Positions 12,274 through 24,931 of a DNA stretch of 64,000 bases are shown one piece after another. The first letter of the stretch is position 1; every line of letters starts with the position of its first letter. Below the pieces are notes generated by a model. That model worked only from the letters and a program-made list of their open reading frames with translations, was not told where the DNA came from and did no database searches. The stretch comes from Chenopodium formosanum (lineage: Eukaryota; Streptophyta; Magnoliopsida; Caryophyllales; Amaranthaceae), in assembly GCA_024500155.1 (NCBI GenBank), contig CM044874.1, positions 70,479,795 through 70,543,794 on the forward strand. Direction: 5' to 3'. A program made the position numbers and the translations under genes.

Positions 12274-12870
12274 CTCTTTATGGCAGGGACCCTCCCCACA
12301 TGGTCAGGTTCTCTCAGGATGCTACTGTTATTTGTTCCTTGGAGGATCAGCTTCAGGAACGGGATGCTATTTTGGATGATTTGAAGTACCATTTAGTGCA
12401 AGATCAGGTCTACATGAGGCAACATGAAAACAAGTCTCGAAGGGAGGGGGAGTTTGAAGTGGGGGACTTGGTCCATCTCAAGTTACAGACAACATTCTGT
12501 GGTCATAAGGCACTCTGAAAAGTTGTCTCCTCAGTTCTATGAACCTTATCAAGTGTTGGAGCGTGTGGAAAAGGTGGCATATAGGCTGCAGCTATCTGCC
12601 TCTGCCAAAATACACCATGTTTTCCACATTTCCCATCTCAAGAAAGCCATGGGACCAGGGCAGGTGCCAACTTCTCTCCCTGCTTAGCTCTTTGCTGACT
12701 TGGTGTTAGAAGTGGAACCAGATTCTGTACTTGCAGTGAGGAGTTCTTAGGCTGCCACTAAAGTTTTAATCAGGTGGAGGGGGTTACAGGACTTTGAGGC
12801 CACATGAGAAGACCATGATGAAATTGCTGCTCGCCTTCCTCATTTCCACCTTGAGGACAAGGTGCTTTTT
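12274..12870 (+). pseudogene. gypsy integrase C-terminus and chromodomain-like end
   Basis: The plus strand resumes with ALYGRDPP-type integrase sequence at about 12275. It continues through GEFEVGDLVHLKLQ and HHVFHISHLKKA to a chromodomain-like KVLIRWRGLQ segment near 12760. A frameshift occurs near 12485, and stops lie at 12685 and near 12748. In intact chromoviruses this segment directs insertion to heterochromatin. Confidence 0.75.
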
Positions 12871-12959
12871 TGGGTGGGAGGTATTGCAAGAGACCAGCCC
12901 AATCCTCAGGTTCGCTTCACATATGCTAGAAGGAAGCCCAAGCAAGGAGCTGATAAGGG

Positions 12960-13310
12960 AGAGTGAGATGGATTTGTGAGCTGGAAGTTAGTTACAGGGA
13001 GGGGTAAATCAGTAATTAAGGGAATAAGTTTGTTAATCCTTGTTTGGTGTGCTGAGTTAGTTTTTGCTGCTTGTTAGTTATTTTTGGGTATTTAAGGGGA
13101 AGTTGTGTAGAGGGAATGTATCTAGAAAATTATTGTGGAATTCATTCCTTGGGAGAGCATCCTTTCCTCTCAAAAGAAGGGAGTTGTATTGTGATTTCAC
13201 TGACTTGCAATACAATCTATCTGGGTTTGCTATTATTTTTCTCTATCTGAATTGTTGCTTGCTCTGTTTTTATAACTCAATTCCTAGCAACACCTTAATA
13301 ACACATTGAT
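12960..13310 (+). repeat. probable 3' LTR of the gypsy element
   Basis: The sequence after the polyprotein has a purine-rich run (gataagggagag, about 12953-12964) that could prime plus-strand synthesis. It is followed by about 350 bases with a TATA-like tatttaagg (13089) and an AT-rich end. No matching 5' LTR is in the window, so both limits are estimates. Confidence 0.45.
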
Positions 13311-13600
13311 ATAAAAGTTAGCACCGACGACAAATTTATATAAAAGTTAACAAATTACAAGAAATTTGTATAAAAATTAACAAACTACTCCGTATAACAT
13401 TTGACCTTTCTTTTCCTACGAAAGTAGTTATTTTTTTTTTAAAAAAAAATTATTTTATTTGGTATTGTTAGTTCTCATTTAATGGCAAATAATTCTCTCC
13501 TCCATACTCATGCATTCGAGATTATCAGCAAATAATAATATTAATAAAAAAAAATTATGAGTTCAAACACAAATCTCAAAAATGAATAGAATGAGAAACT

Positions 13601-13634
13601 TAAGCCCTGTTCTTTTGAGCTTCTGAGCAGATTT

Positions 13635-13673
<39 letters not shown>

Positions 13674-14002
13674 TACTACTACTACAATAATTAGTATTAT
13701 CTTAATATTAATTGTTATTATAAAAATTAATTATTGTTATTATAATTAATATTATTAGTTAAAAGTATTATTATTATTACTATTAGTATAATTACTATTA
13801 TTATTACTATTATTATTATTATTATTAAATATTAATTATTATTATTATTAATATTATTATTATTAATTATTAATAATTTTTATTTTTATTATTATTATTA
13901 TTAAATATTAATAATTAATTTTTATTATTATTTTTATTAAATATCAATAATTAATTATTGTTATTATTATTATTAAGTATTAATTATTATTATTAAATAT
14001 TA

Positions 14003-14048
<46 letters not shown>

Positions 14049-14235
14049 TTATTAAATATTAATTATTATTAAATATTATTTATTTATTATTATTATTAAA
14101 TATTAATTATTATTATAATAATTCAATATTAAGTATTAATTTTAAGTAGAGCAGAGCAGAGCAGAGCAGAGCAGATTGAAGTAGAGCAGAGCAGATTTCA
14201 GCAAAGCAGAGCAGAGTAGAGCAGATGGGGCCTTA
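13601..14235. repeat. MITE-like unit holding TAC and ATT microsatellites and a GCAGA repeat
   Basis: The unit starts taagccctgttc and ends ggggcctta, weakly inverted ends. Inside are (TAC)n at about 13637-13684, roughly 400 bases of imperfect (ATT)n at 13690-14110, and repeated gcagagcaga at 14148-14226. No coding potential. The target duplication is unclear. Confidence 0.45.
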
Positions 14236-16390
14236 TATGATTAAAGTTTCAAAAGTAAAAATTGGCATGTAATAAGTTGTAATTTTAAAATTGGAGCAAA
14301 TTTATTTATATAAAATTGATTATTGCAAAATAAAAAAAAAATTAAAATGATGTCATCTTGAAAATACGTAATCAAAACATGAAATTGTAATTTTTCTTCA
14401 TTAATTCTTATGCATAATCTTGAATATTTCTCTATATTTTGAAATTGAAAAAAAAATAAATAAAATAAAATGTTACACGGATTATTCTAACAATATGTCG
14501 CCGCTGGCTAACTTTCATACCAATCTGTCACAACTTACCAACGTTAATACCAATATAGGGAATCAGACGGAAAATTTCTACACGGCTAGTCGGCTACAAC
14601 AGATCGATAGACCCTCTGCCGATGAAGGCTGTAAATCACAACGATATGAAAGAGGGTATGAAGAATGTACGATTTGCAACAACGATCGTAGCTTTCCTTA
14701 TGGAATATTTTTATTTTATTGTATTTATTAGATCTAAATCTCTTTATAGATCTCTTTATTTATAAATTAATTTTATTTCATATATATATATATATATACA
14801 CACACCAATCTGTCACCGATAATATCTAATGAAATCCTCTCTGTCACCGGTAATATTTAATGAAATCCTCTGTTGAGTTTTCCTAGACAGATTTTATAAA
14901 GGGTTGGTTTGATCCTGCCCATTTACAAATACCCTCTTTTATTTACTTAATAAAGTAATTAGAGATGTCATAGGAAACGTTGTTTGGAAAATTTCAGGAT
15001 TCTATATGCCCTATATGCACATAATTCTCTTCAAGGAACCGTGCATTTACATTTATTATTTTATGGTACTCCCCTTGTGATATGCCTCTAAAATTTGGAA
15101 AAAAGACATATTTCGACAATGAGGATATATACTTCCGAAGCAATTTATACAATGTATGTCTATTGACTATCAGTCCATTCTGATTTGAAACTTTCATATT
15201 TGTTGATGTAGGTTCCACATTAGGTCCAATAATCTATCTATAATTATATATTAAAGGCGAAACTAGGAATGACATAATATCCTGATTAAAAATTTTCCAT
15301 TCAAAAGTGTTATTTTTTTCATTTCTTTTTACCAAAACTTCTCAGACGAGTATTAATATTTACTATACAATAATATTTCATTCCTATTTCAACAAAGATA
15401 TTATTCTTGTGATGTAATCATGTAATCCATAGTTAATTTTATTAGTCGTGCATGTATAATTCCCTTTATTTTCTTTAGTGTGATATTTTATTAAAATTTA
15501 CAATTAGATATATTTTTTATAGCTGAATAATAATGTTAAACTCATGATAAATATTAAAAATTATTGTGCATGGTACGGGATCTAACCTAGCTAGTTAGCT
15601 AATAGTCAATGATTAACTCATATTTTTTAGTTCTTTTATATTTTTTTGTTCTTATATAAATTTTTTTTGATAAAAATACAGTATAAAAATCACAAACCAC
15701 ATCAAAGTACGGTTTTCGGTGCGACTTGATCTATTTTTTTGGAAATCGCACCAAACTGAAATCGTGGTTTGGTCATTTTCAAAAATCGCATCGCAATTTT
15801 CAAACCGCAAACCACACCAAATTGCAAAACTACGATTTGGTGCGGTCTAAACCCCACTATGAACATCCCTAAGCTAATACTTAGCTAATACCTAAGCTAA
15901 TTGTATCTCATTGCTCCATCGGTCAAGTTAATAGATAGAGACTTTTGAAAATTGCAAGCAAATTCATAGCTACAAATATTGGTGTAATTCTTAACTTAAT
16001 TGGAGTAGCTTTATTAATCGCTTGCACGGTTGCACCTGCTAACAATATTACCACTACTAACAACTATCTTTACATATACGTACATTTTCTTGTAGAAAAA
16101 CACCATGGTAAACTAGATAAAGTTAAACAATAACGGTCAAGATATTTCTCATTCTATAAATCTAGAAAAAAATCTAGGATTTGAAACCCATATTTTTTTT
16201 CAACGTGATAATGTTTTTAAATTTTGAAATTATTAGTTTTTTCTAATTGTTTTACAAAAACGTGGAAAGTTGTTACACTTATAACAACCTGTTTGATTAT
16301 TTTATCACTTTAATCTACTCTCTATCTCACACACACTCTTATCTAATTTAAATAGCAATATACATTCACTCTTCACTGTCTAAAGAATTC
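14236..16390. other. intergenic AT-rich region upstream of the response regulator
   Basis: Contents: an unassigned ORF region at about 14490-14700 with higher GC than its surroundings; an imperfect tandem repeat of about 35 bases (ctgtcaccg-taatat) at 14806-14870; a TA microsatellite at 14780-14798; and, at about 15690-15875, a stretch of repeated aaatcgca / ccgcaaacc units ending in catcccta. The last looks like the end of a hAT-type repeat. No gene is recognised. Confidence 0.4.
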
Positions 16391-19300
16391 ATGAATCGCG
16401 AATGGAAGGTTCTCATTGTGGATTATGATCTTAATCACTTGTTGAGATTGGAAAAAATGCTGCAATCTAACCATTTCAAGGGTATGTTTTCTTTGTTAAA
16501 ACTATAATCATGATTTTATTTTAACTATGAATTCAATTTAATAATTTGAAAATGGACTTTTATAAAATGTAATGTATTGTTGTTTTTGTAGTGACAAAAT
16601 GCCAATATGCAAAGGAAGCAATATCTATGCTACAAGAAGATAGAAATAGATTTGATTTTGTTATAACTGATCTCAACATGCCCGACATGGATGGGTTTGA
16701 GCTACTGAAGTGTATTGGATTAGATATGGATATCCCCGTTTTAAGTAAGTATTACCTCCGTTTCTATAAATACTTTACGCTTCAATTCCGTTTTGATTTT
16801 TACGGATGGAGAGGTATGTAATTCTTGAGAGTGATTTTTAATTTCTTTATTAATTATGTGTAAATAAATTTTATTTTTATTCACGGTTATAATAATTATT
16901 GTAACTTGTAGTATAATGCTTTAAAATGCCCTTGAATTAGTCATTGATATTCAATTACACAAATAGGTTGATTAATTAGAGAATACTATGAGCAAAGAAA
17001 CTAAGAGAAAGGAGTTTCAATTACTATGTAAAGACTAAATCCAAAGTCCTAGCCTAGAAACTAGCAACTACTCCGTAATATTTAGAGGTAACAAACTTTG
17101 AATTTGATCAACAACAATATCATGATTAACCTCTCGCACAATTTTTCCTTTTTTTTTTTTTCCTTTTCATGATTACCCTAAAAAAAAAAAAAAAAAGCAA
17201 TAAGGCAATACAAACTATTAATAAAGGAGGGGGATTGAACGTGACTTCACTTTTGTGTCATACACAGACCCTTAATGTTAACCACTACATACGCCTGAAC
17301 CTCATTGAGTCATCAGTTCATCACAACTTTAATGATGTGAAAATTAGCCCATTAATTAATTCAACACATTGTAGACTAACCCTATCTTTAATTTTAAAAA
17401 TTTGTTTGTTTAGTGACCTCAACAAATGATGATGATGAAGATCTAATAAGGAAGGGGCTAATACATGGAGCTTGTGATTTCCTCATTAAGCCAATTCAAA
17501 TGGAGAATGTGAAACATTTATGGAAATACGCGTATTGGAAACAAAGACATCAAAGGGTGGAACAACCCACAAGGAGTACTAGTAGTAGTTCTCACATAGA
17601 TAACGACTTGAATGAATCCAACACTTGGGAGAATCACTTTGAAAAGATTAACATAAATTCCTCGAAAATCGATTCGATTGTTGCTAGTAGTGATGGTGAA
17701 GATGATGAGAAATGCATGAAGAAGAGGAAGCATGCAAGTAACTTGGGAGATTTACTTGTAAATGATGATGCAACTACAAAGAAAAAACAAAGGGTCATTT
17801 GGACTACTGAGCTTCATGCTAAGTTTGTAGAAGCAATTAATCAGATTGGGAGTGCAAGTAAGTTCTCTATACTCGTTATTGGCGTTACTAAAAACGTCTA
17901 GGTGTCACGTAAACTCCCTCATTTCGCCATATCACTTACTCAATTTCTTATTATGCCACGTCATCCACTCATCACCTTAATATGTTATGTCATCCACACA
18001 ACCAACAATAATACACCATGTTATCTCAACTATATTGGAAAAAATATATGAATGAGAAGGTTTGAACACTTGTTCTCTTTAAAGAAAGGTTATTGTTCAA
18101 CCATCTAGACTAATTGTCAATTATGCTTTAAACTTGCACAATAAATAATATTATACTATAAAGTACTGAAGACACATACTACACACACTATTAGATGCTC
18201 TTAAAATTAGCAATTGCACAACTATAAAAGTAGTAATCCGAGGCAACGCCCAGGCTACTCACTAGTTGACAATTAAAGCGGGACAATTTTAAAAAATTAA
18301 TGATTTTATATATGTATGTTGCACATTTGTTGAGAATGATTTGACAATCAATCAATCAAAGCCTTAATCCCATAAGGGGGGTTGGCTACATGAACCAAAT
18401 TTGATTATTCCGTGTAATCATTGACAAAGATCCTCATCCTCCATCCCTTACAATCCAATGCTTCATCCTATACAAATCCAAAAACTTTATATCCTTCCTA
18501 ACTCCTACAAAGTCATTTGAGTATGATTTGACAATATATATTTATTTGTGATCAGTATCATATTATCATGGATCATTGAATTTCATTAGTGATTACTATA
18601 TAAATTAAGAAACTAACGTAGAAAAAACCATGGTGTAGATTGTATGATACATTTGTACTCCCTCCGTCTTTGTTCTACTCACTTGCAATTTGTGTTGTAA
18701 CATGCATGTTTGAGGTTTTGACCAACTATATCCTTAATTGCATACTAGAGTAAATAATGAAAATTAGATATTTGGACATTACACAATGAAACAATTCTAA
18801 CGCGATCACAAGCGATAATTTTAGATCTGTACATTTGTAGCAATGGATGGTCAATATTTTCTTTACTTTACACACTAAATAGTAAGTGAGTAGAAAAAAA
18901 GGAATTGATAGGTTTTAGGAACAAAATTTAAAGAAATATTCATATAATTCAGGTATATAAATCCCTAATATCTTTAAAATAGCTCACATCCTTTAATTAT
19001 TTATTTAAAGAAAAAAATCAACATATTTGAGTTAACAAGTAATATTTTCTTATGTTAATGTGTAAAAATCAGATGTATTATGTACATAAAGGATTTCTAG
19101 TCTTCTTGTTAATCAAACCATTTGTAAAAAATCCGTTATTGTTTTTATTATATATATACATGTAGTTATCACACAAATCTTGCCTTTAAGAAAGCAAAAT
19201 GCTACTAATGGATTTAATCAAAGCTTCATAAGATACAACTGTAAAGAAACTCCACTTATATGAAGATACATTAGATACATAAGCATACTTCTGAAGCTTG

Positions 19301-21531
19301 TATGATGAAATTATATCCGTTTGTGTGTTTAATTATACTAGTAATAACATGAAAATATATAAAAGAATATAAAATACAATTTTTTAAATAAAGAATTATC
19401 GATAAGCATCATCTCCAAATTCAGAGTACCATCAAATTTCTCGATTGTATGACTATTTCCACTGTTTTAACCAAGAAAATTTGCAAAAACTTAAGCGATA
19501 AGTGATACCGACATTATCCAATTTGATTTTCAATTCTTTCGCTGATTTATGTTATTATGAGCAACAACCTAATTTTTTTTTTTTTTTTTTTTTTGGAAAT
19601 GTTGCTAAATCTTCCAAATAAAAATAAAAAAAAAGCAAAGAACTATCGACAAGCATTTTAAAAAACTATCAAAAAGCCATTATCAAGATAAGACAATAAT
19701 AAAACATCAATCATTTCGTGATTCTTCACCCATGTATACACTTTTTAGGAATTGAATTTACATACCACCTTACTGACATTATTCAAATAATTTGTAATGT
19801 GAATTTTGTATTTTATTGAAAAAAAGAAGATTTCTTATTGTGTTGGTGAATATTTGAATAACTACATTCGATTCAACACACCAGTCCAACTCGAGTTTAT
19901 ATTTTTATTTATTTAGTTTATTTTAGTGTCTATATTACGGAGTATAATACAAACTTAAAGGCTAAAGAATGAGATTGTCAACAATAAGAATTGTTATTAA
20001 TTGGCAAACAGTTGGATATTTTACCATAATTTGTAAAATTGAAAATTTAATTAAACATTTATTTATCTTAAAATGAAAATAAAAAAATGTTACTCCTATT
20101 AGATTTCTTTTACGGAGTATCATATTCCACTATTGTTATATTATTGATTTTATTGCAAATTAGAAAACAATTAATTATTTTTTATGGGTAATGTTATATG
20201 TAGCACTAAGGGCTATATATAAGCATTAAATATACTCTTGAAAATTATATAAAATTAGGAATTCATGACAAAAACACGCGTAAATCAGTGTTATTAGTGT
20301 TTATATTTTGATGATTTTTTAAAAAAAATTTACGATTTTCAAGTGTAAATTTAATACTTACATATATCCCTAAGAGCTATGTATAACATTTTTCCATTTT
20401 TTATCAATTTTTTTTTTTTGAAGAATTATATACTCCTTTTCCTTATTATACTTGTATTAGTCAGTATATCTTTTGGTCAATGTAAATAACTATGGTAACC
20501 GAATTATTTACATTGAACAAAAGATATATTATGACTAATATATCTTAACACTCTAATTTGTAATATAAAAAAATGAAAGTAGTAGTACTTTGGCCCTGTT
20601 TGATTCACCTTAATTTTGCTGAACTGAAATTATTTTTACTGAACTGAACTTATTTTTACTGAACTGAACTTATTTTTACTGAACTGAACTTAATTTTACT
20701 GAATTGAAATTATTTTTACTGAACTTAAATTATTTTTACTGATTTTCTATTATAATTCTTCTTTAAAAAAACTTATTTTTACTGAACTGAAATTATTTTT
20801 ACAGAACTGAAATTAATTTTACTGAACTGAACTTAATTTTACTGAACTGAACTTATTTTTACTTAATATTATTTTTTTTAAGGTGAAAAGAATAGGGCCT
20901 TCGTATTATTTTGCCATAATTATGTAATACATTCCTGTTTACTCATGTATATTTGTTTTTTCTTTTTAAACATAATAACACTATGCAGAGGTAGTTCCAA
21001 AAAAGATTTTGGAAATAATGAATATTCCTGGCTTAACTAGAGAAAATGTTGCTAGCCATCTACAGGTATAAGTACTACAATTTGAGATATTTAAATTATA
21101 TTTCATTTGTGATTCATCACAATTTTATGCAAGTATAATCGTTTAACTTGATGCAGAAATATCGTCTTTATCATAAGAAATTTGAGCAAATTTCACAACA
21201 TCAAAATGAAGGCAAGACTTTTATATCTCCTATAGATGTGTATAGTGTTCAAGCACAAGTTCTTCCAAACTCGTCACCCTTTCAAGTACGCGATTTCACA
21301 AGTTTGAATTCACATCCTCGAAACTTGAGACTTCATCATCATGTCGAAAATGGTGGTAATGTTATATATCATCCTGTTGTTTCATATGCTTATTGTTCAA
21401 CAAAAGTTCCTTTAGTTGAAAATGCATGTTCACTGAAAGAGACTACATCAATCGAGGAGCAAGTGAATAACACATATGAGAGTTATGTACATGATTTATG
21501 TTACAATGATACCACATTCAATTTTGATTGA
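16391..21531 (+). CDS. type-B two-component response regulator (ARR-B family)
   Basis: A nuclear transcription factor at the end of a histidine-kinase phosphorelay, typically activating cytokinin-response genes. Exons: 16391-16481, 16592-16744, 17414-17857, 20989-21065 and 21157-21531; all junctions are GT-AG and in phase, giving 379 residues. The receiver domain (about residues 5-125) keeps the phosphate-accepting Asp ([13 protein letters not shown]), a Thr/Ser switch (MTSTND) and the conserved Lys (DFLIKPI). Its acidic pocket reads VDYD where the family has VDDD, so the second pocket Asp is Tyr. A basic KKRKH stretch and a GARP/Myb DNA-binding domain follow (about 175-235; [43 protein letters not shown]). 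The C-terminal tail is short for the family and lacks a long Gln-rich activation region. The 3.1-kb third intron carries several MITEs. Family call is firm; altered phosphorylation is inference. Confidence 0.93.
18343..18530 (-). repeat. LINE (RTE-type) 3' end fragment within the intron
   Basis: A short aatcaatcaatcaa tail is followed by aagccttaatcccataagg and ggttggctacatgaa. This sequence is widespread at the 3' ends of plant RTE-type LINEs and related SINEs, here in reverse orientation. It carries no ORF. Confidence 0.45.
18658..18904. repeat. Stowaway-like MITE in the response-regulator intron
   Basis: Ends ctccctccgtctttgttcta and its rough inverted copy (agtaagtgagtagaaaaaaagg) enclose about 250 bases beside TA dinucleotides. 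This fits the Tc1/Mariner-derived Stowaway group. No coding potential. Confidence 0.65.
20455..20541. repeat. small palindromic MITE
   Basis: Two arms of about 33-39 bases (20456-20488 and 20503-20541) are near-perfect inverted copies, so a transcript would fold into a hairpin. It lies in the third intron of the response regulator. Confidence 0.55.
20592..20899. repeat. MITE made of about 20-bp tandem units
   Basis: Terminal inverted repeats of about 21 bases (ggccctgtttgattcacctta against the reverse of taaggtgaaaagaatagggcc) enclose roughly a dozen degenerate copies of a 20-base unit of the type tactgaactgaacttatttt. Similar gaactgaact motifs recur at about 25845-25905, 42755-42785 and 63015-63075. 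No clear target duplication could be read. Confidence 0.6.
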
Positions 21532-21861
21532 AATGGTACAAATAGAATAGAAGGAAGTTTTGAACATATTAATTTTTATGGTAATCTTAATTACTTTAAA
21601 GCATTGTACAAAATAATAAGTTAATTGTTTATTAGGGTTCACAAATGATGATAATTGTGAGCTAATTAATCATTAGTGTTTTGAAACTATTTGTATTGGT
21701 TGATTACTACCATTTTGTAAATGTTAACATACTCCGTATTAATATTAATATGATAAATCCAAATCAATCGATTTTTCAGTCATATACATGAATGTTGCCC
21801 TCAACATTATATTATACTTAACATAAACTTAAGAATCAAATGTAGAAATAAAATCTCACCA
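21532..21861. other. intergenic gap between convergent genes
   Basis: The 330 bases between the stop of the response regulator and the stop of the COBRA-like gene are AT-rich, with no ORF. They must contain the 3' UTRs and polyadenylation signals of both genes. Confidence 0.5.
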
Positions 21862-23433
21862 TTAATGTAAGAAAAACATTAGAACCAAGGTTATAAACAA
21901 GCTATACATGCTATTATTAGAACTAACCATGGAAGCTGAATTAATTGGTAATATTGTAGGAAGAGAACACTCCTCACCATTGAAGATGACTTTAGTAGGA
22001 AAACCATCACCGCGAGCCACATTAATCCCTGGTGTTTTCTTCTTATCAAACAAAATCACTGATTGCAAAGTACCCGGACGCTTAGGATCTTTGTTTGGAT
22101 TGGATCCATTTACTTGCCCTAGAAGATAATCATTTCCACTTGGAAAACCATGCATGAAAATTGTGCTACTATCTCCCGGCAAAGAGCTTCCATTAAAGGA
22201 ATAAACCCTTTCTAGCCCTACTCCGGCCTTGTCAAGCTCCGCGGCCACAAACCAATCGGAGAAATTAGTATCCCCCCAATTGAAGAGTGTAACCCTAGAA
22301 GTCCACCCTTTTCGGTAATCCGATGACAAATGCCAATTTATGGTGACTCCACAATTATCACCACAAGGTAATAAATTGTTGGATATGGGTATATGTTTTA
22401 GTCTTGCATACTCGGTGGTTATTTTAGTTCGATTTTCAAATGGAATCAGAAGCGCGTAAGATGGTAAGGCAATTGCATTCGCGGTAGCATTGCAAGCTTG
22501 TTCTTGTCTCGGATTAGGGCAACCACATGCACATGTTTTGCAAGGGATAACGGAATCATAGAAAAAAGAGGAGAATGACACACAACATTTTGGGGGTCTT
22601 GTGCTACTTCGTGTCTTATTGCACACCACTTGCCAACTAGCAATTGCTTCCACTTGTACCGGGAGGCCATTAGGGCTAGGTAGGAGGCTAGGGCTCACTC
22701 CAATTGGATTCCCACATTTATAGTCTTGATTAAATGTTCCGTTGATCTCCAATTTTGTGGCGGGTTAAAAATGGTCACGTTAAGGTCAGGTGGCATCTTG
22801 TACACTTGCATTTGAAAGGCGGAAATAGACATGCTTGGATCCATGGTTGAAGGCAAAATTGTACCATTTCGACAACAATAGGGGATTGAGCCTAGGGTTT
22901 GATCATTTGCCAAAGTTGGCGGTAGGTCTATGATCGTTTGTTTATGCTCACAACTTAAGGCCCTCGAAAGGTCAAGGCTTTGGTAGAATTTAGCTTGGTC
23001 ACCAAAGATGCATTTTGAGGAGTCTATTTTGTAAGGTGTAGCGCCTCTCATAGTATAAATGAACTCTTTTCTCATCCATTCCCAACTTAATTGCCAATTG
23101 TCTAGGCGCCCTGTTTGATTTTGGTTTGAAATAGTCACCTGCGACCAATAGTTCGATTCATATGCTGATATAACATCGTACATTATGCTCAAATCTCCAC
23201 TTTGTCGCGGTAGGAATTGCTCTGTTGCATTGATGGTTATTGTTCTAGCATTAGGATCTCGTACGCAACATGTAGACATACTAGTATTCCCTGCACATAT
23301 TAGCACCACAATTTGAAGTTTTGTATTTGTTCTAATGAGCATAATAAATTACATCGTAGAGGACTTATAATTAACTTCCAAAAACATTTCTAAGCCATAT
23401 GCAATGGTTATCATAAAATAATTGTATGTTATG

Positions 23434-23442
23434 ACTTCCTCT

Positions 23443-23477
<35 letters not shown>

Positions 23478-23710
23478 GACCTGTTTCTTTTATCACGCTT
23501 GCCAATGCAAAACTTTAACGATCAATAACTTAAATTCTCCATAAGTAAAAATTATAAAAGTTATATATTATGATAGTACTTATTGAGACGAATCCAAAAA
23601 GATCATACATGAATATATTTTTTTACATATTATTCACAAAAGACGGTCAAAGGAGGGGTGGTGAATAGTGTAAAAGTCAAAGCGGGTCAAGTAATAAAAA
23701 ACAGATGAAG
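23434..23710 (-). repeat. Stowaway-like MITE family, copy A
   Basis: It opens with cttcctctg and a long T run, then acttgacc, and ends ggtcaagtaataaaaaacagatgaag. The interior (ttcacaaaa, gtcaaagcgggtcaag) matches three other copies in the window, in inverted orientation relative to copies C and D. It lies in the COBRA-like intron. Confidence 0.65.
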
Positions 23711-24364
23711 TATATATTAGTACTCCGTAGCACATATATAGCTGCATGCATGGCAAGATTTATTATGTATAAAATAATGAAAGTATATTGTATACAATAA
23801 ATTTAGTCATCAAAACCACATAGAAAGTCAACTTTGGAAATAGTTGATTATTTTATAATTAATCAACGGTGATTAACACTCTTGGTATATACTCGGTAGT
23901 TAAACAATGCACTTGTTGTACAACCGGTTATATTTTTTGACATGGTACAACTAAAGCTATTTCCTCTACTGTGACTTTTACCTTGTTGGCGCATTTTTGT
24001 ATATATTCGACCAAGACCTATTGATCTTACTTTGATACTATTTATATTGTATTGCGTCAATTAATTTATTTGTAGACATTGTCAATAAAATAACAAATGT
24101 TATTATATAATGATAAGATTACTATAAATATTAAGTTACAAATGACCAGATCAAACACAACATTATGGCAACTTGGCAAGAAATCAAATAGATTTATTAA
24201 GATTTCTAGAGCTATAGTGATGTAGGAAAGTGGAACGAGTATGAATTAGTTATTATAAGTTTAACTAACGTAATTGACTTCTAATTTGTTAATACATCAA
24301 GTATAAAAATTAAATTAATCCTCCACCAAAAATAATAATTCAACCGACTCTTTTAATAAAACAT

Positions 24365-24931
24365 AGGCTTGTTTGACATCGTTTTTTGTTTTTAGTTTTC
24401 GGTTTTTTTTAAAACAAAAAACCAAAAATAAAAAACAAGAAAAAGAGATGTTTCCACTTTTTTTGTAGTCAGTTTTCAAAATTATCATGAATTTAATAAA
24501 ATTCACTAATTTTTATTCATTACTAGGGCAGCAAACGCGCGCGATGCGAGCGTCATAGCTAGTCATATCTAGAAGGTTTTTTTTGGTTTGGCTTTTAAAT
24601 CACAAATTTAGTTAAATTAACTATAAGAGAAAATATATAAATAACTATGTGGGTAGTATAAATGTTCAAGATAATTAACATTAATGAAAGCATAAAAGTA
24701 AATAAATATTTTACAGGGTATAGTTGTCTAAACACTAATCATTAAAAGTAGCTTGTACATATTAATGAAGGTATGTATGTAAATACACATTTTGAAGGGT
24801 ATAATTGGCATTACACTATTCATAAGAGTAGTTTTCTACTTTTTATAAGGTAGGGATATAACATATATTATATAATTTTGAAAAACAAAAAACCAAAAAA
24901 CAGAAAATCACAGTGATGCCAAACGAACCCT
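24365..24931. repeat. MITE-like element in the COBRA-like intron
   Basis: The left end (aggcttgtttgacatc) and the reverse of the right end (agggttcgtttggcatc) are imperfect inverted repeats, each followed by T-rich sequence. The body of about 570 bases has no ORF. Such ends are common in plant hAT- and Harbinger-derived MITEs; the superfamily is not settled. Confidence 0.5.

Larger units (their letters stand above)
7019..13310 (+). mobile_element. rearranged Ty3/gypsy chromovirus remnant
   Basis: Pieces of one gypsy-type polyprotein can be followed, but not in order. Gag C-terminus, zinc knuckle and protease are on the plus strand (7020-7927, resuming 9833-9915). Reverse transcriptase, RNase H and integrase core are on the minus strand (about 12273 down to 9926). 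The integrase C-terminus and a chromodomain-like end are back on the plus strand (12274 to about 12870). A probable 3' LTR follows. The 5' LTR and gag N-terminus are missing. The chromodomain-type end places it among chromoviruses. It carries several stops and frameshifts and cannot be active. Confidence 0.82.

Noticed and set aside
13637..14120. Microsatellites considered as a CRISPR-like array
   Set aside because: Simple TAC and ATT repeats without unique spacers, in a plant nuclear genome.
15945..16133. 62-codon ORF with a hydrophobic start
   Set aside because: Opens with TTG rather than ATG; no transcript signals and no recognisable product.
23863..24060. 65-codon minus-strand ORF in the COBRA-like intron
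   Set aside because: Inside an intron, no homology, AT-rich chance frame.
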